Below the pieces are notes generated by a model. The model worked only from the letters and a program-made list of their open reading frames with translations, made no database searches and was not told the DNA's origin. A DNA stretch of 64,000 bases from Hybos culiciformis. Its lineage: Eukaryota; Arthropoda; Insecta; Diptera; Hybotidae. The translations under genes were made by a program, and so were the position numbers. The stretch is taken from assembly GCA_964007475.1 (NCBI GenBank), contig OZ023275.1:36513381-36577380 (forward strand). The letters are read 5' to 3'. Shown piece by piece: positions 14,923 through 27,367 of this stretch (positions are counted from its first letter, which is position 1; every line of letters starts with the position of its first letter).

Positions 14923-15889
14923 GTCTGAAACCAAACCAGAAGCTGCACGAGATAATATTTTCAGTACATATAGCAGTTGTAATGGTGGAAATAATTCAAC
15001 TAGTTCACCCAATTTTAATGACATTATTGATACTTATCCTCAGACGGGACATAATCATTTTATTGGTCATCAGCAATCATCTGGAAATAATACATTAGAT
15101 ATTTTCTCTACAGGTAAACCAACAATACCGACAACATTACTCTCTGATAATCATCATGTATCTTCGTCATGCCTTTTGTCTGCCAATTCGTCGTCAACAT
15201 CATATTCGTCATGCTCGTTAACAAATACGAGTACAACATCATCATGCCAGTATCAGGATAGCATTAATAAACGTTCGTCGCATACATCATCGCTGTGCAA
15301 TTTAAATAGTGTTGATAGTGATTTAGATATTTTAGATCGTGAATTGAGTGCTATTGATGCATCAATGCCATTAATAGATCCAGAAATAACACAAGCCGCC
15401 GAACATTTAGACAAAACATTGTCGTCACGGAAACGATCACGCAGTGAAGATGATTTAGTGCGTGAAGCATTATCACAATATTATTTGCCAACACAACGTT
15501 TAATATCGGCTATTGATGAATGTCCACTAGACATAAAACGGCCAAAAAATATTTACACAATAGCTGGTAATAATTTGTCAACAACAACTGTATGTACATT
15601 AAATAATAATTATGACTTAATTAATAATAACAACAATAGTAATAACAATAATAATCATCATATTAGTAACAACAATTGTGTTTCTTCGATTCAACATGAT
15701 CTTGATTTAGATTTAAGTTTAGATTTAAATTCAAGTAGTCAAAAAGAATTTGAAGTTATTATGGATGCATTAAGATTGGGAACACCATCACCAACTCCAG
15801 ATTCGTGTGGTGTTCAAGCAGCAATGATGGGTGAAAATGGTAACGGTAGTTTATTTAATAACTTATGCGTTACATCACTAGAAACATGA
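14923..15889 (+). CDS. 3' terminal exon of an Asn/Ser-rich, probably nuclear, protein
   Basis: The frame is open from a splice acceptor (T-rich tract, AG at 14,921-14,922) to TGA at 15,887-15,889, about 321 codons. The first complete codon is at 14,924, so one base completes a codon from an upstream exon that I could not find. The peptide is rich in Ser, Thr and Asn. It has a conserved-looking centre at 15,314-15,550: acidic [12 protein letters not shown], then [10 protein letters not shown] (basic, a plausible nuclear localisation signal), then [18 protein letters not shown] and a PLDIKRPK stretch. An Asn/His-rich run and repeats of LDLDLS follow, then TPSPTPDS near the end. This composition is typical of insect transcriptional regulators, but no named domain is visible, so no function is assigned. 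The internal TTG at 15,176 is not a start. Confidence 0.8.
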
Positions 15890-16068
15890 AGATTTTAGAA
15901 CTGGTTTTATTATTATTTTTAATTTTAATTAGTATAAATTTAAAAAAAAATTTTATTTTTTGATTTTTTTTTATATATATATAAATTTTAATTTAAAAGA
16001 ACATAAAATTCATTTAAATTATTTAATATAAATTATTATTATTATTATTATCATTATTATTTTTGTTT

Positions 16069-16074
16069 AATAAA
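16069..16074 (+). terminator. likely polyadenylation signal
   Basis: AATAAA lies about 180 bases after the stop codon at 15,889. In such A/T-rich DNA the hexamer is common by chance, so position is the main argument. Confidence 0.4.
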
Positions 16075-19000
16075 TTATGTATATCTAATGTAATATGTAA
16101 CTTAAAAAATACCTTTGAAATGGTCAGACGTCATTATAATGTGAGAACATGAAATTGAGCAAAAGATCACTTTTTGAACGTGAAAATGTTCTGCTAAAAA
16201 ATAAGTATTTTAAAAATAAAAAAAAATAAATAAATAAAAATTTTAAAAAAAATTAAAAATTAAATATCTACTAAGATTTTTTAAAATTCATTTACAAGCT
16301 CACAAAATGACATGAAACTTGAATATTTCTAAAAAAAAAAAAAAGGTTAATTTCTATATTAAGGTAGAACTCGCATTCAGTAACTTTTTTTTTTTTATAC
16401 ACCTATAATATTTCTTAAATATAACGCATTATAATATATTATATATTTTTTATATACACACACACAGAGAAGAATTTTATATGTGCAATTTTATACCTTT
16501 AAATTAGAGTAAAAAAAAAAAAAATACTAAAATGATGTTTTTTAACTCTTGAGAAACTTGTCATTATTTTTAATATAAATAAATGCATATATTAAAAATA
16601 TAAAACTAATAATGAGCACATATGAAATATAAAGTCAAATCAAAATCAAAGAATGCACAAACTTTAAATATTAAATCATTATTTTTTTTATTTTTTTTTA
16701 ACTTTAAAAATAAGTTCAGACAAACTACAATAGAGCTGAAAACAAGATAATTTCAATATCATTCTTGGAGAAAAAACTAAATAAAAAAATTCATTTAAAG
16801 TGAAAAAAAAAAAACAGGCGAACTGCGAAACAAAATTATTTTCAGTATTTTTTTTTTTAAAACATGAAATTTTACGAAAAAAAAATAATACAAAAAAATA
16901 AAAATAATGATCATCTAAAATTATGCAAAACTCATTCACTAAATTTCTATGATTTGTTATGAGTATAGTTTCATAAAATTTAGTTCTTTACTCTTACAAT
17001 TTCAAACAAAAGCCTTAATACAACATCATTGTATTAATTCCTAAAAGTTTATGTTCCTATATTAATTTATCGTTATTCACATAATTTCTTCACAATTGAA
17101 TAATATGGAGTTTTTTGTAAATAACGAGTAAGATCGTTCGTTTTTCAAGAAATTCAATTAAATATCTTTATTTCGTTTACCTTATTTTGAAAGACAAGCA
17201 AAGTACTGAACACGCAGGTGTATTAAGGCTATTTATATACTTACAATACATACACAATCATTATATTTTATTTTTTTTTATTTCTTTTCAAATCTACCTA
17301 TAATGCATTTTTGTGAAATTTTCAAAAACTAACAATTAAAAAATATTTTATCTCATAAATTTAATGAAAACATAATAAATATATAAAATTATCAATTATG
17401 TAATTTAAGAAAATCGCAAAAATTATTATACACAATTAAAATATCTAAATTTAAGTTGATTAGGTCCTAAGATCACCATGACCTATATATATATATAATA
17501 TTAATTTTTAATCTATAATATAAATATCATAGATAAGAATTTTCTGTTAAAACATTAAAATTAAAAATATATATGAAAAAAATAAATAATAATGTCTTAA
17601 AATAAAATAAAATTTTGAAATTAATTAAACGAAAAAAAAAAAAAAAATTAATATTTTTGTCATAGATTTTCATAGAGCTGTGATAATTAATTTATAAGAA
17701 ATTATTAAACAAAAAAAAAATAAAAAGTTAAATACAAAAAAAAAATTAAAATTAAAAAAAAAACTTTAGCAATTAATTAACATTTTATCAAAAAAAAAAT
17801 CAAAACTCAATAAAAAAAAATTTGTAATATGTAATTTAAGTAACCAAATATTCACATCCAGCAGCGCTCAAAACATAAATTAATATTTATAAACAAAAAA
17901 CTTTAAAAAAATTCCATTTTCGTTAAAAATAAAATAATTTAAAACAAAAATATGTATTAATTTTTAAAAAGTTAATATTCCCACAGTGTAGTGTGGGTCT
18001 TACTTCCATTACATACAGTCGCACAATCAGAAGAAGAACTTCTAATGGGCTCCAATTGTCTATACACCCCTGACGTTTTATCCACGCCTCAAAAAAAAAA
18101 AAAAACAGGAACAAATTCAACAACAAAAATATATAAATTACAAAAATTTAGTAGAAAGAAATTTCTGCTCCCAGCGCTGAATAATTTATTTTTTTCTTTT
18201 CAGTGCATTTTTTAAATATAATATTAATTTATTATAAGTATAATTTTACTAAAGAAAAATTCTGCTTAAATATTAAACATGTTATAGTCGAAAAAGGAGA
18301 ATAATTTTATCTAACAACACTATATTTCAAATGAGAATAGAATTTTTTTTCAAGCATTAAATTAAGCATAGTGTATATTAATGTTACAAAATTAATGCTC
18401 TATATTTCTATCCCAAATAAATTTTTATTTCAACATTAATTATAATTTTTTTTTAAATGTTAAATTTTAGTTTCAAATTTTTGTTATTAAAAAGTTTTTG
18501 TTTCAATTTTTAATTTTTATCAATTTTTTTTGTTGAAAACAAAATTTTTTTTGTAAGCATTTATTATGTTTCATTTTTTTTTTAAAGGTTTGAGTAATAT
18601 ATTAAGTATTTCTTACAAACATTTTTGCGCAAAAATTAGGCATTTTCAATTAATTTTTAAGAAATCAAAGAAAAATTTATATATATATATATTCATTTTT
18701 GATATCCATATAACTATTTAATAGTTAACTTTGACAATTTTAATTTTTTTTTTTTTCGTGAAGACCTCAATTTTTGATTAATTTTAAGAATCTTATAAAA
18801 AGTAGGAAATAATTTTTTTTGGGTGACAAGAATAAATAATTTAATTATAACTTTGAAAAAAAAATATATATATATATAATTATATATTATAATAAAAAAA
18901 TTAATTAAAAAAAAAAATGTCATAGCTTTTAGTTCACACTGTATTGAAAATACATAATATATATATAATGTCAATTCTTATCATTCTTGATTATTTTCAA

Positions 19001-19506
19001 ATTATTAGTCGATTATATTTATTAATCAAAAAAAAAAAAGACTAAAAAAATTGTTTCCCCCATTTTCGTACATTAAAAAAATATTCAAAAATTTCTCTTA
19101 TCACACTATCGGGTGCCTACAAAATATGCTGTAAGAATGTTTATATATTATTTACTCGAAGGCTGAACAGTATTATATAATAAAAAAAATAGGTAATTCG
19201 AAATGAATTTATTATAAAACTAGTGGACAAGTTATTTTTTACAGATTTTTTTTTTTTTTTAAAAGACATTATGTGCACAAGATATTTTTATGCTTATTTT
19301 TATTTTATTTTTTTTAATTTTACTTAAAACAATAAGTTATAATTTGAATAATTCCTATAATATCCCAATGCATATTTTCTTAAAAAATAAAAAAAAAAAA
19401 TATGCAAATTATAAAAATAGGATAAACAATTTTTTTTTGTTATATATATTTCCATATTGTATAAAAAAAAATTAAATTTATTTGAATTTTGAATTATTAT
19501 AAAATA

Positions 19507-19518
<12 letters not shown>

Positions 19519-19545
<27 letters not shown>
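19519..19545. repeat. (ATT)n microsatellite
   Basis: A run of about nine ATT units follows a poly-T tract. Confidence 0.85.
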
Positions 19546-21689
19546 ATTTTAGTTTATTGTAGTTAATTTAATAATAATTCAATATATTTTACTTATACAT
19601 ATATTATATACATATTTGACATTATAAATACATATATATAAACAAAAAAAAAAACATAAACAAAAATTCAATAAAAATATATTATTTTATTTGAAAAAAA
19701 AAAAAAAAAATTGTTATTATTTTTATTTTTAAGTTATTTTTCTTATTTTCAGTTTCCCCCAGTTTTTTTTCTTAGCTTTTTCAAGTTTTTTTTTTTTTTA
19801 TTTTAAAGCTTTAATTAGATACTTAAACAAAAAAAAATAAAAATAAAACACATAACAAATTATGTAGATTAAAGCGGCATATTTTTATTTGCAAAAAAAA
19901 AAAAATAAATAAAATTAAAAATCAACTTAGTTTTTTCAAGACACTTTAAATTTAAACCTATATTATGTATAAATTCTATATTCTCATTGAAAAGTGTTTT
20001 AATTTAAAATCACTATACGGAAATAATAAAAACTATTAAAACATAATTAAGCAAAAATTATGCCGCATCGATGGGCTTTGAGTTAAAACACATTATGGAT
20101 TTTTAATAGAAAACAATATTTTATAAATCAAGCGATTTTAAATTAGAAAAAAAAAAAAATAATTACGACTTTTGGTTGAGAATAATTTTTCAGAAGTTTG
20201 ATTCACTCACTGAAATGATACAACTACAAAATTAAAAGGATATGCGGCGGTGTAACAGTTTAAGAATTCTTAGTTCTACGAATACCTATAGTCACATTGT
20301 GAAAAATGGAGTTCCATTCGTTCTGTGTAAAATATGAAAACTTCTTCTTTTTTTTTTGTATATTATATTATTCAATAATATATCTTTTTTTGAAATTCTT
20401 TGAAAAAGAACTCATAGGATTTTATGTTGTTGTATGTAGAGTAGAGAGTTTGGATATTGAAAAAATTTGGTTCACGAATTCTAAACAGCCTCAGTTAATG
20501 GTCTTCTATATATTATTAGCAAAATCTATATATTTTGTTATTTTTTTTTTTTTTTTTTTGAAACATAACACCTATACATAAATAAACGAAAATTGTAATT
20601 TATACATATAATAATAATATATATTATATATTTATTATAATCAAATTTAAAATAAATATTAATTATTCACGTACACGTACATACTTTTTATATGACACAA
20701 AGTGCTTTTTATTAAAAAAAATAAAAATAAAAATAAATAAATAAAAAATTAAAATACAATATTTCGAGGAAATAAAGAAAGGATATAATACATACATTTA
20801 AATTAAAAAAAAAAAAGAAAAATTTTATAAACTAATAAATATTGAGAGAAATTTTAAGTTGCATTTTACTATTACAAATTGTGCCGAGTTTAAAATTCAC
20901 TGAATAATAAATAGCAAGATCATATCTAATTTTAACTTATATTTATATACTTGAAATAATTGCCAATTCATTTTAAAACTCACTTTATTATAAAAATAAT
21001 GAAGTTCAAGCATTTTAATTTAATAAAAATGGTCAAAATAGCATTTAAACATTTTCCGAAAAATTTCAAAATTTCCATTTTAGGCACACGGTCTTCAATA
21101 CAAAAATCTCCAACTAATGCTTGAATATTATTTTATGATTTTTTTTCAACAAAAATTTCTCTATAATAATCAATAAAAAAGAATAATATTAAAACTGTTA
21201 AAATATAATATTCATACAAGGGAACATTTATTTTATGAAGAAATTATTAGAAACAAAGATAATTTATGGCCAAACAAAAATTAAAAAAATTAAAAAAAAA
21301 ATAAAATTAAAAAAACAAAATGTAAAAATTAAAAGAAAAATTTTATTTTAAAGTTTTCTTATGATTTGCATAAATGTGATCAATATTATTTTTTAGGAAA
21401 TAAATTTATATATCTAAATATACATTTAATATTATACATTATATATATATATATATATAATATATATATAGAGAGTTATTTATTTAACATTAAAATAATA
21501 TTACTAATAAAATAATAAAATGCAAATTATAATTAAGTTATAAATGTAAAATTATAATTAAAATAAAAAAAATTAAAATGAAACATAAAAACAAATTTGA
21601 TCAAAAGTACATTAATTTTAATTTTTTTTTTTACGAAAACAGAAAATATTATAAAATTATACAATTAAATGAATAGTTTACACATAATT

Positions 21690-21694
<5 letters not shown>

Positions 21695-21733
<39 letters not shown>
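21695..21733. repeat. (AT)n microsatellite
   Basis: A perfect run of about 19 AT units. A shorter, broken AT run lies at about 21,440-21,472. Confidence 0.9.
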
Positions 21734-21734
<1 letters not shown>

Positions 21735-23019
21735 TTTATACGATAAATATAATAAATATATTATAATAACTACAATTACAAAAAAAAAATAATAATTAAA
21801 ATATTTTAATATTAGAATATTTAAAAACAAAAAACAATTTTTTTGTTTTAATTTTATTAAAATTTAGGAAATTATAATTTTTTTTTATTGTTTTAATAAG
21901 GATTTTATAAATTAAATAACAAAAAAAAAAGAAAAAATTCAATGAATGAGTTAATTATACATATACATAATGTAATCATATAATTTATAATATAAAGTAA
22001 TAAAAAGCAAAAAAATTACAATTATATTAATAATGAATTAAAAATATATATTATATATTATAAGTATGTATGTATAATTTATGTTAATAATATTTTAATT
22101 ATTAATAATTTTGTAGAATATTTTTCCCCAAAAGTTTTATGTGTTTAGAATTCCAAAAACAACAAAATAAAAAAAAAAAAAAACAAAAAATATATATAAA
22201 ATTATATTAAATTTAAATTTAAAAAAAAATAATAGAATTTAGGACCAACAAAACATATTTTATGTAGTAATTCAATATTTATGATATAAGATTATCATAA
22301 ATAGAATATTATTAAGCTAAATAAGCTAGTGTAACATCAAACAAACAAACAAAAAAAAAAATTTAAAAAAAAGTGAATTATATTTAAATTACATGAAAAA
22401 AAAAAGACTGATTTTCTTTTATTTTAATTATTTTCAGGAAAAGTTCAATTAATAAATATGTAATTAAATAATAGAACCAGAGATGTAGAAAAATGACAAA
22501 TGATTTTAAAAGATATCTTAAGTTTAAACAAAGTGCGCCTAATATTTTAGGTATTATGTATTCTTATATGTTTATTCGTTTGAAAAAGGGACTATATGTT
22601 TATCCATTGGAAAAAAAATACGTTTTTTGGCAGATATAGGCAATGTCAAAATTCAAACTCATTTTTTCTCAAGTAATCACTTCACTACCAAATACTTAAT
22701 TACATATCTACTATTTTTATATTAATATTATGTATCACAACAAATTATTTAGTTTCGCAGTCAAAACTGTTCAATTTGTTTCTCAAATATATAATTTAAG
22801 CTTTCAATAATTTCATACCATTGATTCAATTTTCCAATATCTACAATTCGCTATTTTATTAACGTTAGTTATTAATAACCGTTGAACTCTTAACTGTTCT
22901 TTTCCATTTCTTATTCGCTATTTTAATTTGATAACCATCCGCCAGGTGGAAACATAAACGTCAACTAGTAATTTAATTTATAGTCACTACGAAATTCAAT
23001 GCCTCTCAAACCTATTATG

Positions 23020-23027
23020 TGACGTCA
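23020..23027. promoter_or_regulatory. CRE/ATF-type element upstream of the TXNDC15-like gene
   Basis: The palindrome TGACGTCA lies about 230 bases before the inferred start codon. An ATCAGCTGA motif follows at 23,056-23,064. CREB/ATF-family bZIP proteins bind TGACGTCA. The same two motifs occur together upstream of the HYOU1 homologue (28,020-28,051). Function is inferred only from motif and position. Confidence 0.45.
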
Positions 23028-23255
23028 TAAAACATATGTTTTATTTTTATCTATAATCAGCTGATAATTATTTGTTTAAGAAGTATTTGGGAGAAAGGAG
23101 AATGGAGTTTAATTTCAATTGTCAATAGTTTGTCAAAAAAAAATAAAAATTTTAATAAAAAAAAATTTAAATAACTATCTTACCTACTAGGTAATAATAA
23201 AAATAATTAAACTTGGAACAAAATAAAAATAATTTCAAATTAAATAAGTTCAAAT

Positions 23256-24312
23256 ATGATTTTATTAAAAATTTCACTAATAATAATTTTAGGTGAGCTT
23301 GTTTATCTTTTTTATTTCTACAGACCCTAAGTAGAGACTCTAGACTCTAACGAAAATATTCCGAAAGCATTACCTTTACTATGCTAATTCTTTTTTTCCA
23401 GCAAGATCACTTGTGAACACACTGAAATTAATAGTAATTTTTGTCTATATCTTTTTAGGAACTGTAGCAGTAAAATCATTAGAATTCAAGGGACTACAAT
23501 TCTGGATTAATCTTTTTATGGATTCTAAAATTGATGATTCAGCATCGGCAGAAGAAACAACTACTGCATCAAGTAGTAAACCCATTTTCATTTCATCAAA
23601 TTTAAAAGGATTCACAAATAACACGTTCCTAGAGTTTTTAGATTCTCTTGACAAGTGCGGCGTTAATGATTCTCATGAAAAACAACCAGAAGACAAAAGA
23701 CCTATAATTAAGGTTAAATGTGCCAAAGGTCGTGGCAATGGCACTGTTCAGGTTATTGAATTGGTTAAAGATGCAGTTGCAGTTCTTGCTCCTTTCGGGA
23801 ATTCAACAAAACGAGAAATCGAAGGCAGTTGTGCTTTAATTTTATTCTATGCGAAATCATGTCCTGGTTCGATAACAGTTGCACCACATTTTAATGCACT
23901 GGGTAAACAATTTCCAGATATAAAAATGGCTGCAATTGATTCATTTCGATTTCATTCATTTAATACTGAATTCGGAATTGTTGGAGTACCATCAATTTTA
24001 TTGTTCCATCAAGGACGACCAATTGTTAAATTTAATGAAACCTCTGCAACAGTTAATAATTTAATAAAATTCATTACGAAGCATACTGGAATAACGAGTC
24101 GATCATCTGGATATGTGACTTCAGAGGATTTTAGTGGTCCACTGGCATTGAATAAATTAGAACGTGAATCTGATCCATATTTATATTTGGCTTGGCTTTT
24201 TATCATTGTAACTGCGTGCTATTATTTCAGCAAATGTAGTTTGTATATTAAATTAGTCGAAATGATTCAAAGAAATTGGCGCGAATCAGAAGCACAATTA
24301 GAAAAAAATTAA
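23256..24312 (+). CDS. TXNDC15: thioredoxin domain-containing protein 15 (TXNDC15) homologue
   Basis: Two exons are inferred: 23,256-23,292 and 23,402-24,312, with a 109-base intron (GTGAGC donor, TTCCAG acceptor, phase 1), giving about 315 residues. The first exon gives the only ATG in frame ahead of the hydrophobic leader; without it the frame opens at a GTG (23,413). An N-terminal hydrophobic segment is a signal peptide or anchor. A thioredoxin-like domain covers about residues 160-240, with APHFNALGKQFPDIKMAAID and FGIVGVPSILLFHQG matching the family closely. A C-terminal membrane helix (YLYLAWLFIIVTACYYF) starts near residue 275. The active-site position reads S-C-P-G-S, so the second cysteine is replaced by serine; vertebrate TXNDC15 also has a single cysteine there. 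TXNDC15 is an ER membrane protein linked to ciliary function in vertebrates. The gene is tail-to-tail with the DGCR6 homologue. Confidence 0.9.
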
Positions 24313-24344
24313 GTTTATTTTTATAATGTTATAATAGGTTTAAA

Positions 24345-24350
24345 TAATAA
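24345..24350 (+). terminator. likely polyadenylation signal of TXNDC15
   Basis: An AATAAA hexamer lies about 35 bases after the stop codon, the expected place for a short 3'UTR. Confidence 0.45.
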
Positions 24351-24675
24351 ATTCTTATTTAAGTATTGAGTAGTTTTTATTCTGACTATACATAATGTTA
24401 TTATTCTAAGTGATTCCAAACTTATTTAATTCGATATTATTCTTTAAAATGTCAGGGAGTAAGAACATTTTGGAACTAAACGAGAATTAAATATAATTTT
24501 TAAAAACCTATTATTCCTAATTTTTTTTTATGGTTTCGAATGTAATAAGTAATTTCCACGGATTCTATGTCAACGAGTTAAAAAATCTTTTTGAACTTTA
24601 AATACTTCTGATCTTAACACTTCAATTAACAAGGTAAAGACAAACAAGTAGTCTCAGCCGGGTCGATATTTTGTT

Positions 24676-24954
24676 TCTGCGCAACTGGTATGCTTCTGCG
24701 CAACTGGTATTTTGGCTCTGCACAACTGGTATGCTTCTGCACAACTGGTATTTTGGTTCTGCCCAACTGGTATGCTTCTGCACAACTGGTATTTTGGTTC
24801 TGCACAACGGGTATTATGGTTCTGCACAACTGGTATGCTTCTGCACAACTGGTATTTTGGTTCTGCACAACTGGTATTATGGTTCTGCACAACTGGTATG
24901 ATTCTGCACAACTGGTATACTTCTGCACAACTGGTATGCTTCTGCACAACTGGT
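24676..24954. repeat. minisatellite of alternating 19- and 22-base units
   Basis: About 14 copies of a CTGCACAACTGGTAT core are joined by either GCTT (19-base unit) or TTTGGTT (22-base unit). The first six units alternate strictly 19/22, giving a 41-base higher-order period; later units include TTATGGTT, GATT and ACTT spacers. Early copies carry GCGC in place of GCAC, and one copy has CGGG for CTGG. The array lies between the convergent TXNDC15 and DGCR6 genes and is much richer in G+C than its flanks. Several frames on both strands are open through it, which is a property of the repeat and not evidence of a gene. Confidence 0.95.
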
Positions 24955-25542
24955 TGAAAATAGTAGAAAATGCATACTTTTTTTCTTTGTTCTACAATTT
25001 TTTTCAATTAAAATAAATTAATTAAAACCTTTGCGGAATTATTTTTAAAAAAATGTGAAAATTCCAAAAAACATAAATTTATAATCCTAAATGCTGATAA
25101 ATTATATTTTTCGTTCGTTCAAAGTGAAAAAATGAATTAGATGGCTGAGCTTTGGGTACTTTACCCTACATCGAATTCCAGAAGTTCAATAAAAATAATT
25201 GTAAACAGTTGCAGAGTAAAAAAAGAGGAACAAAAAGAACTAAAATCCCTAGGGCGTCGATTCCTTTTAAATAAATATTAATTTTTGTTTTATTTTTACT
25301 CCAAAAATTGAAATAGATCCCTGACCATTTGAAACAAAAATATTTATGAAAATCTACATATTTTTTGAACTTTAACATTCATTAGCTCTTTCACAGAACG
25401 TGTGCATAGCAGGTTGAAGGAGAATGAGGTAGAGGAAGAGGGCGCTCGGGCTCGGGCCTTAGGGAACTGAATCTAAAAATTATAAATTTTATTTTTAAAA
25501 TTAAGATGCTTACATTTACAATATATAATTTTTAATTACATT

Positions 25543-25548
25543 TTTATT
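25543..25548 (-). terminator. likely polyadenylation signal of the DGCR6 homologue
   Basis: TTTATT on the plus strand reads AATAAA on the coding strand, about 45 bases beyond the stop codon. Confidence 0.45.
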
Positions 25549-25593
25549 TAACAAATATTTATCTTATTCTAAGTCATTTTCATTCCTTAGTTC

Positions 25594-26503
25594 TTAGGGT
25601 TTAAATTTAACTCTACTTAATCTTAGAATAAAATCTAATAAATGCATTTGAATTTTTATTTCTTGAGGATTTTCTGTTAAATAAAAACCAGGAACACCTG
25701 CACGTTCTAATGTCGATTGTTGATCTTTAACTTTTTGATCTAAATGTGCCACAACTTTGAAATCAATTTCACGTAATTTCTTTTGATGTTTAATTTTCAT
25801 TAATGCCAAAATATGTTCTAATTCTTCAGAATCAGTTATCTTAGATTGCCAATTTTTACAATCTGTCTCATATTCATTTTCTATTTGTTCTCTGAGCTAA
25901 AATAGGATAAGAAATTTTGTTTTTTTTTTAATTTAATGGATCACTGTCAATTTTTATGGATTACTAATTACTTGTTGAAGGTGCTTTTCTGTTACATGTT
26001 GAATTTCCATTAAACCTAAAAATTATAGAGATGTTAACGAAAATCTAAATGATTTATAGCTACTTAGTCAATTTTTTTAATTTCAAGTGGTAGTACCTAC
26101 TTAGATAGGGGACTAACAAGTAGCTTAATAGGCGGGTATATCTACAAGTACCTACTTGGAATATTAATATATGTCCACAACGTTTACCTTTGACAATTTC
26201 AAATAATGTATCATTTAATAAAGTATTAGCTAAGACTGTCAATAACTCGTACGATATTCTCATTTGATATTTTTCTGGTAATCCAGAATGCATTTCCTTC
26301 AATTCGTCCAACAAGAAATAAAGCTTTTTCTGTAAATATTCTCCAGAATGTTCAACGTTTTGTTCTAAGTCTTGAGAATTTGAGTCTTCTTCTTCTTCAT
26401 CACCATTTCCTATTTCATTCGACGTTACCCGCTCTTCAGAATTAGTACTCGTCGTGATCATGGCAGCATCTGAGAGCGAAGATGTATGTGGTTCTTGGTC
26501 CAT
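25594..26503 (-). CDS. gdl: DGCR6 / gonadal (gdl) family protein
   Basis: Three exons read on the minus strand: 26,503-26,188, 26,015-25,972 and 25,896-25,594, with GT/AG introns and matching phases (1, then 0). Together they encode 220 residues, the same length as vertebrate DGCR6. Family landmarks run in order: [20 protein letters not shown], the [12 protein letters not shown] stretch reaching the first splice site, [12 protein letters not shown] in exon 2, and in exon 3 [28 protein letters not shown] and the C-terminal LLDFI. The N-terminal 50 residues are Ser/Glu-rich and specific to this lineage. A TTTTAG just before the start codon may be the acceptor of a 5'UTR intron. The Drosophila homologue, gonadal, is expressed in germline; the biochemical role of the family is poorly known. 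The gene is divergent from HYOU1, with two MITEs between them. Confidence 0.93.
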
Positions 26504-26799
26504 TTGATTGATAGTCTAAAACGGAATTTAACCAAGTTTATTTTGAAATTTTTATTTACTAAATTATAGATGAAATCAAATTTTTTAATTTTCTAATTTA
26601 AATTTTCTTCAAAAATTAATTTCAAAAGAAAAAGAACGAATATAATAAAATAACATAAACAACATAAACAACATAAACAAAAAAAACCAAAAAAAAACAA
26701 AAAAACAAAATATTGGCTACTCAAGTCATTCTTCACTCTTCAGTTTGTAAAAAAAAACACAGTAGCCGACTAATTAAGTAACGTTGACGTTTAATTAAC

Positions 26800-27357
26800 C
26801 AGTCATGCCAGACGTAGGGAATATTCATAAAAAGACACTGTAAGGAAAAAAGGACAGATTTTTAAAATGTTAAAAAATGTAGGGATTTTTTTATCATGTT
26901 GGTTGGCCAATATTTTTTTTCTTAAATTCATTGCAAATATTAATAAACGCAATATTGATTATTTTATATAATTAATACTATAAAGAAAATATGTTCCTTA
27001 CTTTTTTAATGAATTTATTTTTTGTTTAGTAAAATTAAGTATTAATTAATTATAATTATAAAATTAATAATAATGATTATTTTTTTTATACAATTAATGC
27101 TAAATCCAAATGTTACTGAAAATGAAATTGTAATTTTTTATTTAATAATTTTTTGATATATAAAAATAAAAAAGATCTCATAAAAAAACATTAAAAATTA
27201 ATTTTTAAAAAATTTAAAAAAACCTAAATATCAGTATTTTTATAAAAAAAAAAATGTAGGGTAAAATTTATGGAAAATTATCTGTATAACATAGGGAAAA
27301 ATAGGGAAATTTTTTGCTTGCTGTAGGTATTTTTAAATTTTCAATCTGGCATCACTG
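26800..27357. mobile_element. hAT-like miniature transposon (MITE)
   Basis: The ends are inverted: CAGTCATGCCAGA at the left and TCTGGCATCACTG at the right, 12 of 13 bases matching. CAGTG-TGCCA ends are typical of hAT elements. The flanking 8-mers are TAATTAAC and GTATTAAC, 6 of 8 shared, as expected for a decayed 8-bp target duplication. No transposase frame remains. It sits in the intergenic region shared by the divergent DGCR6 and HYOU1 homologues. Confidence 0.75.
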
Positions 27358-27367
27358 GTATTAACCC

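Larger units (their letters stand above)
15900..22900. other. 3'UTR then gene-free A/T-rich stretch
   Basis: After the 3'UTR of the preceding gene there is no supportable coding exon. A patch of about 110 bases at 17,980-18,090 is less A/T-rich and starts with a small hairpin (CCCACA...TGTGGG). It is open for a short distance on both strands, but neither peptide looks constrained. Simple repeats occur at 19,519-19,545 (ATT) and 21,695-21,733 (AT). Confidence 0.6.

Noticed and set aside
17923..18215. Facing open frames around the less A/T-rich patch at 18.0 kb
   Set aside because: Neither strand has splice sites or a plausible domain, and both end in homopolymer tracts; I keep it only as a composition patch.
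24622..25016. Six overlapping open frames of 61-117 codons on both strands
   Set aside because: All cross the 19/22-base minisatellite. The unit sizes and lack of stops in the unit explain them; there is no start context, splice site or conserved flank.
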